A DNA stretch of 64,000 nucleotides from Roseinatronobacter sp. S2 (GTDB lineage: Bacteria > Pseudomonadota > Alphaproteobacteria > Rhodobacterales > Rhodobacteraceae). The notes under the pieces are model-generated. The model was not told the DNA's origin, made no database searches, and saw only the letters and a list, made by a program, of their open reading frames with translations. Position 1 is the first letter of the stretch. Each line of letters begins with the position of its first letter. Position numbers and translations under genes: made by a program. This document shows positions 27,569-35,724 of this stretch, piece by piece. The stretch covers positions 496,001 through 560,000 of the forward strand of contig NZ_CP121115.1 of NCBI RefSeq assembly GCF_029581395.1, written 5' to 3'.

Positions 27569-28015
27569 TCAGGTGGTAGGCAGGGGCAGTCGATAGATAC
27601 GACAATGCCCTGCGACCTCCACCTCGATCACCCGATTGACCATGTGATCAGCCGGTGCCGCGTTCATGCGCACGCACTGATCTCGTGACACACAGGGCAG
27701 GATGACAAGACCCGGATGCAAGTCCCCCGCCCGACCAGACCCCGGAAGCCCCGTGCATCTTCGGTGGGCGGCTGCCGGGTCGTCGCGCGTCACGTCCACG
27801 GACATGCAGTATTCGTGGTAATAGTGACCCCGATGGCTGGTTTCGGCGACAAGCTGGTAGAAGTTGCGTCGCTGGATGGCGTGCAGCCGGTCGGCAATGC
27901 TGCGCAGGGTTGTATCATTGGGCGCACGAACGCGGATGCGCGCGGTCGCCCCCTTCGCGTGTCTAAGGTAGCCTTTCAGACAGCTGCCATCGCCCTGATC
28001 CCATAACCCGGAGAA
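27569..28015 (-). pseudogene. Remnant of a small accessory (plasmid/phage-type) protein lacking its N-terminus
   Basis: An open frame starts directly after a TGA and reads FSGLWDQGDGSCLKGYLRHA, then IADRLHAIQRRNFYQLVAET and HRGHYYHEYCMSVDVTRDDP. The order F-S-G-x-W-x-Q-G-D-G, I-A-D-x-L, Q-R-R-x-F-Y, H-x-x-x-M-S-V-D-V is, from memory, that of an uncharacterised family common on alphaproteobacterial plasmids and phages, whose members have a further N-terminal part. No start codon precedes the conserved region, the first ATG (27805) lies after most of it, and the C-terminal half no longer looks like the family. I read it as a decayed gene. Confidence 0.5.
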
Positions 28016-28055
28016 TCAGATGCACGCCTATTGGCGCGCGCCGCCGCCCAGCAAC

Positions 28056-28883
28056 CTAGACGAGTGAATTGATAGGGCCTAATTCACCTTTGCCCCACTC
28101 TGCCCATGAGCCGTCGTAAAGCCGTGCGTGACTATCGATACGCTCCAGACCAAGTGCAAGGACGCAGGCTGTCATGCCCGAGCCGCATGTCACAATAGAA
28201 GCAGCGGCGGTGTCGCCGAAACGCTGGCGCAAGCGCACCGCATCAAGGAAGCGCCCATCCCCGTCGGTCAATGTCGTAAACGGGATGCAATGCGCACCCG
28301 GCATATGGCCGGATTTCAGGCCGGGGCGCGGTTCAGGTGCCTTGCCGTCAAAGCGGTCTTGCGCACGGGCATCAAGCACTGTTTCGCAGCGCGCGGCAAC
28401 GAGCGCGGCCATATCTGCACCAGACACAACGCGGCTTTTATCCAGAACCCATGACCGCTCCGGCACGGTGGTTGCCTCACATGCACCCGAGGATACAGGA
28501 TGTCCGGATCTTTTCCAGATGTTCAAACCGCCATCCAGAACGAAGCTCTCCATAATTCCGAATACCCGAAGCGTAAACCACACGCGGGGTGCACTGAAAT
28601 GATTGGCGCTGCGGTCATAGACGACAACAGGCTTACGCCCGTCGATGCCCAGGTTCGCCATGGCGCGCGCGAATGTGGCTGCGTCGGGCAGCATATGCGG
28701 CAAGTCGCTTTGCGTGTCGCAAACCTCGTCGATTTCATACAGGCGTGCTCCGGGAATTCGCACGGTTTCAAACTCCAGCCGGCTTCTTGTCGGATCGGCC
28801 GGCAGGTAGTATGTGGCGTCCAGAACATGCACACGGTCGAGGTTTTTTGCCAGCCAATCAGCTTTCACAATGGGATCGGTCAT
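28056..28883 (-). CDS. 3-mercaptopyruvate/thiosulfate sulfurtransferase (tandem rhodanese)
   Basis: 275 residues, two rhodanese domains. The N-terminal domain is catalytically inactive and the C-terminal one carries the Cys (about residue 233) in the loop CGSGMTA. That loop is the mercaptopyruvate-type CG-S/A-G-x-T-A, not the CRKGVTA of thiosulfate rhodaneses, so 3-mercaptopyruvate is the better guess. The reaction moves a sulfane sulfur from mercaptopyruvate to an acceptor and releases pyruvate. The start overlaps the stop of the GlcD-type gene by 4 bp and it is the last gene of the TTT operon. The context suggests a sulfur-containing 2-oxoacid as an intermediate; that is inference. Confidence 0.88.
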   Translation of the reverse strand: MTDPIVKADWLAKNLDRVHVLDATYYLPADPTRSRLEFETVRIPGARLYEIDEVCDTQSDLPHMLPDAATFARAMANLGIDGRKPVVVYDRSANHFSAPRVWFTLRVFGIMESFVLDGGLNIWKRSGHPVSSGACEATTVPERSWVLDKSRVVSGADMAALVAARCETVLDARAQDRFDGKAPEPRPGLKSGHMPGAHCIPFTTLTDGDGRFLDAVRLRQRFGDTAAASIVTCGSGMTACVLALGLERIDSHARLYDGSWAEWGKGELGPINSLV

Positions 28884-30271
28884 GCGGCGGCCTTCTTCAG
28901 CGGAGGCAGGACTTTGTCGGGATTCATTATTCCCACCGGATCAAGCGCGCCCTTGATCCGGTGCATTAACGTCAGGGCAGGACCGTGTTCGTCCTGCATA
29001 TACTTGCGTTTTCCGGTGCCCACGCCATGCTCGCCCGTGCAGGTGCCATCACATGACAGGGACTTCGCAACCATGGCTTCATTAATCTTGGCGACAATAT
29101 CCAACTCGGCCTTTGCAGCCGGGTCAACGGAAAACACAACATGGAAATTTCCGTCGCCCACATGGCCCATGATCGAGGCCGGAACGGGGCAGTCGCGCAG
29201 CAGGCCCTTGGCGTGGTCTATGCAATCAGGCAGCGCAGAGAGGGGAACACAGACATCAGTGGCCCAGCCGCGGCACCCTGCGCGCTGATTGACCGTTGCC
29301 GTATAGGCTGAATGGCGCGCACGCCAGAGGCTGTTTCGTTCCTCTGCCCGCTCTGCCCAGCGGAAGTTCGCGCTGCCATTCATTTCAGCGATGTCCTTGA
29401 ACATATCGACCTGTTCCTTGACACCCGCTTCCGAGCCGTGGAATTCGATGAAGAGCGTGTCTGCTTCCACTTCGTTCAGGTGCGAAAAGGCGTTGACTGC
29501 ACGGATGCACCCTTCATCCAGATATTCCACCCTTGCCAGCGGCAGGCCGACCTGAATGGCCGCTATCGCGGTTTGACAGGCAGCGTCGGGACTGGGGAAG
29601 GTGCAGATAGCGGCCCGCACTGCCTCCGGCCTGCCATAAAGCTTCAGCGTGACCTCGGTGATGACGCCCAATGTCCCCTCGGAGCCGACAAAAAGATGCG
29701 TCAGGTCATAGCCCGCCGAGGATTTGCGCGCCCGCCGCGCTGTGCGCATAATTTCACCTTCTGGCGTCACTACGGTCAGGTTCAGGACATTCTCGCGCAT
29801 TGTGCCATAGCGCACAGCGTTTGTTCCAGACGCACGGGTGGCGGCCATGCCGCCAAGCGTTGCATTCGCACCGGGATCGATGGGAAAGAAAAGCCCTGTG
29901 TCGCGCAGATGCGTGTTCAATGCCTCGCGGGTCACACCGGCCTCGACTGTGCAATCAAGATCGTCGGGGCGCACGTCAAGAATACGGTCCATCCTGCTCA
30001 GGTCGATGCAAAGCCCGCCGCGCAATGCGCTGGTATTTCCTTCAAGCGAGGAACCTGCGCCATGTGGGATCACTGCGATCTGGTGCGCGTTGCAGACCCG
30101 CATAATTGCGGCGACTTCTTCGGTTGTTTCCGGCCATGCCACGGCGTCAGGTGGCGCAGGATCGTGATGGGCTTCGGTGCCCGCATGATGATCGCGGTCT
30201 GCTTGCCGTTCGGACAAACGCGCGCCCAGCAATTGTATAAGCGCTACGCGCTGATCGTTGGAAAGGGTCAT
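28880..30271 (-). CDS. FAD-binding oxidase of the GlcD/D-lactate dehydrogenase family
   Basis: 463 residues. The PCMH-type FAD domain has VIPHGAGSSLEGNTSALRGG and DPGANATLGGMAATRASGTN. The C-terminal FAD-oxidase domain ends in GEHGVGTGKRKYM. The family oxidises D-2-hydroxyacids (glycolate, D-lactate, 2-hydroxyglutarate) to 2-oxoacids and passes electrons to a quinone or cytochrome. No GlcE or GlcF partner is adjacent. It begins 4 bases after the tctA stop and overlaps the sulfurtransferase start, so a 2-hydroxyacid brought in by the TTT system could be oxidised here and passed to the sulfurtransferase. Confidence 0.92.
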   Translation of the reverse strand: MTLSNDQRVALIQLLGARLSERQADRDHHAGTEAHHDPAPPDAVAWPETTEEVAAIMRVCNAHQIAVIPHGAGSSLEGNTSALRGGLCIDLSRMDRILDVRPDDLDCTVEAGVTREALNTHLRDTGLFFPIDPGANATLGGMAATRASGTNAVRYGTMRENVLNLTVVTPEGEIMRTARRARKSSAGYDLTHLFVGSEGTLGVITEVTLKLYGRPEAVRAAICTFPSPDAACQTAIAAIQVGLPLARVEYLDEGCIRAVNAFSHLNEVEADTLFIEFHGSEAGVKEQVDMFKDIAEMNGSANFRWAERAEERNSLWRARHSAYTATVNQRAGCRGWATDVCVPLSALPDCIDHAKGLLRDCPVPASIMGHVGDGNFHVVFSVDPAAKAELDIVAKINEAMVAKSLSCDGTCTGEHGVGTGKRKYMQDEHGPALTLMHRIKGALDPVGIMNPDKVLPPLKKAAA

Positions 30272-30275
30272 GAGT

Positions 30276-31772
30276 TCAAACCTTTTTCTTCTGTTGTATC
30301 CACCGCAAGAGGGGTGCTGCTATTTGCGCCAGCAATACGAGAACGATGCAGCTAAAGAGGACTGCACTGATCGGGCGGGTGATGAAGGTCGAAAGATCCC
30401 CGTCCGACAACATCAGTGATCTTCGGAAATTCTCCTCCATCATCGGACCAAGGACGAGGCCAAGAACCAGAGGCGCCACCGGGAAGTGCAGCAGGCGCAG
30501 GATATAGCCCAGAAACCCGAAAGCCAGAAGCTGGTAGATGTCGAAGACGGAATAGCGGATTGAATAGGTGCCAATCACCACAAGAACAAGGATTGCCGGG
30601 TAAAGAAGGCGGTAGGGAATACGCAGCATCGCAACCCAAAGCCCGATCATGGGTATGTTGAAGATCAGCAGGATCAGGTTCCCCAGCCAGAAGCTGGCGA
30701 TAAGCCCCCAAAACATTTCGGGTGTATTGCTAAGCATCTGCGGTCCTGGTGTGACCCCGTGCACGATCATTGCGCCCAGAAGCAGGGCCATCACAGCATC
30801 ACCGGGCACGCCCAGCGTCAGTGTCGGAATAAAGGCTGTCTGCGCTGCGGAGTTGTTCGCAGCCTCGGGACCTGCCACCCCTTCGACGATACCCTGACCA
30901 ATGCGGGCGCGATTGCGGGCCATCTTCTTTTCCGTTGCGTAAGAAAAGAACGACGCGATCGTCGATCCGGTGCCCGGCAGGGTGCCAAAGAAAGACCCGA
31001 TGGCCGAGCCGCGCCAGATTGCCGGCCAGCTGTCGCTCAGTTCTTTGCGTGTCGGGATCATTGATCGCAGCGAGATCTTGCCCGTGGGCCGCCTGCGTTC
31101 TGCACGCCCTATATTCGCCAGAATTTCGGACAGGCCGAACAAACCCATGGCCGATGCAACAAGGCTGATGCCGTCCATCAGTTCAAACTGCCCATAGACG
31201 AACCGCATGGTCCCCGAGGTTGTGTCCAGCCCGACGATCCCCAGCAGAACCCCCAAAGTCACCATGGCAAGGCCGCGCACCGCAGACCCTTCGGAAAGGG
31301 TAGAAGCCGCGACAAGGCCAAGCGACATCAGCAGGAAATATTCCTGACTGCCGAAGCGCAATGCAAAAGCTGCCAGCGCGGGTGCGAAACCCGACATCAG
31401 CAAGATGCCGATGCTTCCGCCAATGAAGGATGCAACCGCCGAAATGAACAAGGCCGCGCCTGCACGACCGTTTTTCGTCATCTCATAGCCGTCTATGCAG
31501 ACCACCGCCGAAGAGGCGGTTCCCGGCAGGCGCAAGAGGATCGACGCGACCGACCCCCCATATTGGGCGCCATAATAGATACCCGCCAACATGATCAGCG
31601 CGTCGGTTGGCGCAATGTAATAAGTCAGCGGCAGTAACATCGAGATTGCTGCCAGCGGACCTACGCCGGGCAACACGCCTATAAACATGCCGATGGAGAC
31701 GCCGACAAAGCAGAACATCAGCGTTTCCCACGAAAGGGCCACCTGAAATCCGAGCATAAGGTTGTCGATCAT
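30276..31772 (-). CDS. tctA: Tripartite tricarboxylate transporter, large permease subunit TctA
   Basis: 498 residues from the ATG at 31772, which overlaps the tctB stop (ATGA); an upstream in-frame TTG at 31784 is less likely. It has many hydrophobic segments and the TctA signatures GVLPGVGPLAAISMLLPLTY near the N-terminus and GTLPGTGSTIASFFSY in the middle. It is the main membrane channel of a TTT importer, driven by an ion gradient and fed by a periplasmic TctC protein. Substrate class: carboxylates. Confidence 0.95.
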   Translation of the reverse strand: MIDNLMLGFQVALSWETLMFCFVGVSIGMFIGVLPGVGPLAAISMLLPLTYYIAPTDALIMLAGIYYGAQYGGSVASILLRLPGTASSAVVCIDGYEMTKNGRAGAALFISAVASFIGGSIGILLMSGFAPALAAFALRFGSQEYFLLMSLGLVAASTLSEGSAVRGLAMVTLGVLLGIVGLDTTSGTMRFVYGQFELMDGISLVASAMGLFGLSEILANIGRAERRRPTGKISLRSMIPTRKELSDSWPAIWRGSAIGSFFGTLPGTGSTIASFFSYATEKKMARNRARIGQGIVEGVAGPEAANNSAAQTAFIPTLTLGVPGDAVMALLLGAMIVHGVTPGPQMLSNTPEMFWGLIASFWLGNLILLIFNIPMIGLWVAMLRIPYRLLYPAILVLVVIGTYSIRYSVFDIYQLLAFGFLGYILRLLHFPVAPLVLGLVLGPMMEENFRRSLMLSDGDLSTFITRPISAVLFSCIVLVLLAQIAAPLLRWIQQKKKV

Positions 31773-32239
31773 GGAAGCACCCAAGGCGGCATCATCCGCA
31801 ACTGCAAATCAAGCGCGAAAACGAAGATACCCCAGATCAGGCCCACGACAGTCACAACCAGCAGCGCGATTTCGCGCAGCGTCCGGCCGGTTTCAGCCAA
31901 TGCCGACACCGTGACCAGCACCGCGATAGAGATGGCACCGCCCAGCAAGGGGTAGAACACACCAAAAAGGATGATGGCCCCCAACAGATAGATCACCGGG
32001 CGCAACAGGCCGGGCGCGACCCGCTGATCGGGGTTTTGCCAACCTTCGATCAACAGCATCAGCCCGAAAAGAAGGAACAACCCGCCGAGCAATGCAGGAA
32101 AATAGCCCGGTCCCATGGCGTCCGCAGTGCCCAGACGCAGGCCGGATACCTGGATGAAGGTTACAGCGGCGACGGCGAACATCAACACGGCACCAAGGCC
32201 GCTGCGCGATGTCAGTGCTGCGAATATCTTATTGTGCAT
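31769..32239 (-). CDS. tctB: Tripartite tricarboxylate transporter, small permease subunit TctB
   Basis: 156 residues with four hydrophobic segments and the TctB pattern GLRLGTADAMGPGYFPALLGG between the first two. It is the small membrane subunit working with TctA. It lies 16 bases after the crotonase gene and overlaps tctA by 4 bp. Confidence 0.93.
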   Translation of the reverse strand: MHNKIFAALTSRSGLGAVLMFAVAAVTFIQVSGLRLGTADAMGPGYFPALLGGLFLLFGLMLLIEGWQNPDQRVAPGLLRPVIYLLGAIILFGVFYPLLGGAISIAVLVTVSALAETGRTLREIALLVVTVVGLIWGIFVFALDLQLRMMPPWVLP

Positions 32240-32255
32240 GACGGCTCCTGTCTGT

Positions 32256-32999
32256 TCAACGTCCGTGAAAGACCGGTGCCCGCTTGTTGCGGAATGCCTC
32301 CAGCGCGTCGGCGGCGTCTTGGCTGTTCATGACAGTGTCGACCTTGCGCGTGACGTCAAACAAGGTCTGGATGGGTGTGTCGCCCACAGCATCCAGACTC
32401 ATGCGTTTCAGCATCTCGACAACCAGTGGTGCGTTATCTGCAATCCGTCGCGCCAGTTTTCGCGCCTCGTCAACATGCGTGCCCGGGGCAACAAGACGGT
32501 TCGCCATCCCGCATTCATGGGCACGCTGCGCGGAAATAGGATCCCCGAGCAGCATCATCTCCTGCACGACCCGCAGCGGTCCGCGCTTGACCAGCGCCGA
32601 TACCGCACCCTTGGCAACCCCTATCTTGGCTTCGGGATAGATCAGCTCTGCATCCACCGTCAGAACGATGAAATCACACATCATTGCCAAGACCATCCCT
32701 GCCCCGATTGCCTTGCCGCTAATCGCTGCAATGATTGGCTTGTCGCAACGAAATCCGAATTCGGGCACTGCATGCCAAAACAACTCTGGCGGGTCGTTCA
32801 GATCCGCCCCGGCGCTGAAAACCTTGTCATCGCAGGCCTTCAGGATGGCGACGCGCGCATCGCCGCCGTCAAACCTGTCCCAGCACTGGCGCAAATCCGC
32901 GAACATCTGGCCAGTCATCGCGTTGCGTTTCTCAGGGCGACAGATGGTGATCTCTGCGATCCCGTCAGCCTCTTCATACAGGATATTCTCAAAGTTCAT
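32256..32999 (-). CDS. Enoyl-CoA hydratase/isomerase (crotonase) family protein
   Basis: 247 residues, crotonase fold. The oxyanion-hole segments are FSAGADLNDPPELF and ISGKAIGAGMVLAMMCDF, and ELIYPEAKIGVAKGAVSALV is the usual catalytic region, although GVAKGA replaces the common PGAGG. Crotonases hydrate, isomerise or cleave acyl-CoA thioesters. It sits between tctC and tctB inside the importer operon, which is unusual and ties it to the imported acid. The convergent acyl-CoA synthetase nearby could make its CoA substrate. Candidate reactions include hydroxycinnamoyl-CoA hydratase/lyase-like or methylthioacryloyl-CoA hydratase-like steps; neither is proven. Confidence 0.9.
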   Translation of the reverse strand: MNFENILYEEADGIAEITICRPEKRNAMTGQMFADLRQCWDRFDGGDARVAILKACDDKVFSAGADLNDPPELFWHAVPEFGFRCDKPIIAAISGKAIGAGMVLAMMCDFIVLTVDAELIYPEAKIGVAKGAVSALVKRGPLRVVQEMMLLGDPISAQRAHECGMANRLVAPGTHVDEARKLARRIADNAPLVVEMLKRMSLDAVGDTPIQTLFDVTRKVDTVMNSQDAADALEAFRNKRAPVFHGR

Positions 33000-33023
33000 T
33001 CGGCAACCTTTGGAAGAACCGGG

Positions 33024-33051
33024 AAAAGACCGCCTGCGGATGCAGGCGGTC
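33024..33051 (-). terminator. Intercistronic hairpin with T-run after tctC
   Basis: Perfect 10-bp stem GACCGCCTGC/GCAGGCGGTC (33028-33051) with a 4-base loop, followed on the minus strand by TTTT. It lies 16 bases after the tctC stop. It probably acts as a partial terminator, giving more binding protein than downstream gene products. Confidence 0.7.
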
Positions 33052-33067
33052 AGGTCGACAGGGACTC

Positions 33068-34021
33068 TCAGTCGATGGAGATGCCAGCGGCGTCACGGAT
33101 TTGGATGAAAACTTCGAAGTCGGATTCCACGGCTTCGTCCGTTTGTGCCGGATTGCGATAGGCCGGAAGCAGACCCATCTGAAGGACTCGCGCCTGATAG
33201 GCTTCGCTTTCCACCATCGCCTCAAGTGCGGCGCTCATCTTCGCAACAGCGTCGGAATCTGTGCCCGCTGGCGCAAAAACGCCGAACCAGCCACTCAGCG
33301 ACATTTCATAGCCTTGTTCCTTGGTTGTGGGAACGTCAGGGTAGGCAGGGTGGCGCGCGTCAGAAATCACCGCAATAACGTTCATATCCGGATTGTCGAT
33401 TTGTTGTGTCACAGCAGGGTCGACCATGAATTCGATTTCACCGGACAGAATGGCCGTCACGGCGTTGTTGGACCCCTGATAGGGGATGTGTCTGGCTTCG
33501 GCCCCTGCTTCATCCAGAAAATAGTTTGTCGAGAACTGGCCCATGGAGCCAACGCCCGCCGAGCCGTATTTGGCATTATTGTCTTTCAGATAGTCCACGA
33601 AGCTATCAAGGTCAGACACACCAAGACCCGCATTCACGCCGACGAAGACCAGTGAATCGGCCGTTGTGGCAATCCCGTCGAAGCTGTTTACCGGATCGTA
33701 GGTTACTGCCGGATTGATGATAGGTTGCACCACATTGGTGGCGTTGTTGCCGAAAAAAATCGTATAGCCGTCATTCGGTGCGCCAGCGGCCAGCGTGGCC
33801 CCGACGACGCCGCCAGCGCCCGGTTTATTGTCGATAACGACAGGCTGGCCGATGGATTCTGATATCGCCTCTGCTGCGAGGCGCGCGAGAATATCGGTCG
33901 TCCCGCCGGGGTTGTAAGGAACGATCATTGTGACAGGCTTTGACGGCCAGTCTTGTGCAAATGCACTGCCCGTCATCAGCGACATACCTGCAATTGCAAG
34001 ACCGAATGTTCTGGAAATCAT
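33068..34021 (-). CDS. tctC: Tripartite tricarboxylate transporter substrate-binding protein TctC (Bug family)
   Basis: 317 residues from the ATG at 34021, which follows GGGAGG; an upstream in-frame start is rejected. The signal peptide MISRTFGLAIAGMSLMTGSA ends in FAQ. The mature start DWPSKPVTMIVPYNPGGTTD is the Bug-family pattern. It binds a carboxylate in the periplasm and delivers it to TctA/TctB. It is the first gene of a minus-strand operon continuing through crotonase, tctB, tctA, the GlcD-type dehydrogenase and the sulfurtransferase. A palindrome typical of an operator lies about 100 bp upstream. Confidence 0.95.
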   Translation of the reverse strand: MISRTFGLAIAGMSLMTGSAFAQDWPSKPVTMIVPYNPGGTTDILARLAAEAISESIGQPVVIDNKPGAGGVVGATLAAGAPNDGYTIFFGNNATNVVQPIINPAVTYDPVNSFDGIATTADSLVFVGVNAGLGVSDLDSFVDYLKDNNAKYGSAGVGSMGQFSTNYFLDEAGAEARHIPYQGSNNAVTAILSGEIEFMVDPAVTQQIDNPDMNVIAVISDARHPAYPDVPTTKEQGYEMSLSGWFGVFAPAGTDSDAVAKMSAALEAMVESEAYQARVLQMGLLPAYRNPAQTDEAVESDFEVFIQIRDAAGISID

Positions 34022-34116
34022 GGTGTATCCTCCCGTTACCAATACGCGGCGTGACTGGGCCGCATGTCCTCCGGGTAAATGCTAGCATGGAGATTTATGT
34101 TTCTCAATGAATTGTT

Positions 34117-34137
34117 TTGTTCTAATATACAGAACAA
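34117..34137. promoter_or_regulatory. Palindromic operator in the tctC/IclR divergent promoter region
   Basis: Perfect inverted repeat TTGTTCT-N7-AGAACAA, with core GTTC-N9-GAAC. It is midway between the divergent tctC and IclR starts. A matching palindrome with identical core spacing precedes the acyl-CoA synthetase gene (37812-37828), so it is a likely binding site for one of the two IclR proteins. Confidence 0.75.
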
Positions 34138-34183
34138 TAATCGAATCGATGATGCAAAACTGAACGTGGCGAAGGCAGGTGAA

Positions 34184-34939
34184 ATGGATACTACACTGTT
34201 GAAAGGGCTAAATATTCTTGAAGTAATCGTCGCTGGGGGCGAACCAGCGAGTGTATCTGAGCTTGCGCGCAAGCTTGACCTACCAAAAAGCAATGTGCAT
34301 CGCACAGTCGCATCATTACGCGAGGCAGACTATTTGCGCTTCGATCCCGATTCGCGGCGATATTTTCCATCACTCAAGCTGGCACAAATGGGAACGCGGG
34401 TCGCTGCCAGCTTTCCGTTCCGAATGGCGGTCCTGCCATTCCTGCAAGCTCTTGTCCGGGAAACCAGCGAAAGTGCGCATTTCGCTTTGCTGGATGGCAG
34501 CAGCGTCGTATTTCTTGCAAATGCCTTGCCGTCGGTCGCCGTAGCCTCGGTTATTCCCGACAACCTGGCACTGCGATGGGATGACAGCGCACTTGGCATT
34601 GCGCTTGTTTCCGCATTGGCGGAAGACGCCCGTGCGGCACTGCTTGCGTCGTCCGGTGCATCGGACAAGACAGTGCAACAGGTCGCACGCGCCAGTATCG
34701 ATGGATATGCCTTGATCCGACGTCATGAAACGCGGCGCATCTTTGAACTGGCCGCGCCGGTCCTTTCCGAATGGAATACTGTCATTGGTGCAATCGGCAT
34801 CACAGGACCGGCTATGCGGTTCTCCGAAGATCGCCTTCCAAATCAGCTTGAAGCGACGCTGGCTGCTGCTGCTTCCGTTTTTCACCAGGACGCAGTAGAG
34901 TTTACCAAGGTATCTCAAACGAATACAGAACGCACATGA
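34184..34939 (+). CDS. IclR-family transcriptional regulator (first of two)
   Basis: 251 residues from the ATG at 34184 (AAGGCAGGTGA upstream). A start at 34079 would add an unusual tail crossing the operator palindrome and is rejected. The winged helix-turn-helix is ASVSELARKLDLPKSNVHRT and an IclR effector-binding domain fills the rest. It is divergent from tctC across about 160 bp and overlaps the second IclR gene by 4 bp. It most likely controls the TTT operon and probably the acyl-CoA synthetase. Confidence 0.92.
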   Translation: MDTTLLKGLNILEVIVAGGEPASVSELARKLDLPKSNVHRTVASLREADYLRFDPDSRRYFPSLKLAQMGTRVAASFPFRMAVLPFLQALVRETSESAHFALLDGSSVVFLANALPSVAVASVIPDNLALRWDDSALGIALVSALAEDARAALLASSGASDKTVQQVARASIDGYALIRRHETRRIFELAAPVLSEWNTVIGAIGITGPAMRFSEDRLPNQLEATLAAAASVFHQDAVEFTKVSQTNTERT

Positions 34940-35724
34940 TCAAGTCGGTGGACAAAGCGCTGCGCCTATTGGAAATTCTGTCGCAATCGGATCGCCCGAT
35001 GCGGCTGCGCGACATTGCGGAGGCATCGGAGTTGACACGCTCCAACGCCTTCCGGATGCTTCAGACATTGCGCGATCTTGACTATGTCCAGCAGACGGGC
35101 GACGGATCACATTATGACCTCACGCTCAAAATCTTCGAGATTGGCGCGCGCAAGGTTGCGTCGAACTCTCTCGTCTCTGTCGCGCATCCGGTCCTTCAGG
35201 CCTTGTCCGAACGAGTCTCGGAAAATGTTATGCTCAGCGTGCGCGAAGGCTTGACCAGCGTTGTCATAGACCGCATCGAAAGCCGTGCTTTCGTGCGGAC
35301 TTTCGCATATCTGGGTGCACGCGCACCACTCCATGCGGTGTCGGGGGGCAAGGTGCTTCTGGCCTTCGCACCAGAGGAGATCATCGCGGACATGACGCAG
35401 AACCTCGTCAGGTTCACGGACAGGACGATCACCGACCCCGATCGCCTTGCGCAGGAGATTGCGACGATCCGCGCGCAAGGCCATGCGACCGCGTTCCACG
35501 AAATCAACGAAGCCGCGCGCGGCGTGGCGGTGCCGATCCGGTCGCTGCATGGGGATGTTGTCGCGGCACTTAGTATTTCCGGACCGATGGAGGAATTGAG
35601 CGATGCGCTGATCGTGCGGTTTGTGGCCGAATTGCATGACCACACCGCGCAGATCGAGCGTGCCTGGTCTGGCGTCAATCAAGGTGTCGGCGTCTCAAGC
35701 GTTCCCCGCCCGTCCAGCGCATAG
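34936..35724 (+). CDS. IclR-family transcriptional regulator (second of two)
   Basis: 262 residues. The helix-turn-helix reads MRLRDIAEASELTRSNAFRM and the effector domain includes VSENVMLSVREGLTSVVIDRIESR. It starts inside the stop of the first IclR gene (ATGA) and its 3' end overlaps the opposing synthetase gene by 46 bp. Two different IclR proteins translated together is uncommon; they may form a mixed oligomer or sense two compounds. Confidence 0.92.
   Translation: MIKSVDKALRLLEILSQSDRPMRLRDIAEASELTRSNAFRMLQTLRDLDYVQQTGDGSHYDLTLKIFEIGARKVASNSLVSVAHPVLQALSERVSENVMLSVREGLTSVVIDRIESRAFVRTFAYLGARAPLHAVSGGKVLLAFAPEEIIADMTQNLVRFTDRTITDPDRLAQEIATIRAQGHATAFHEINEAARGVAVPIRSLHGDVVAALSISGPMEELSDALIVRFVAELHDHTAQIERAWSGVNQGVGVSSVPRPSSA

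Noticed and set aside
29312-30355. 347-codon plus-strand open frame
   Set aside because: Antisense to the GlcD-type gene; Cys/His/Arg-rich shadow composition.
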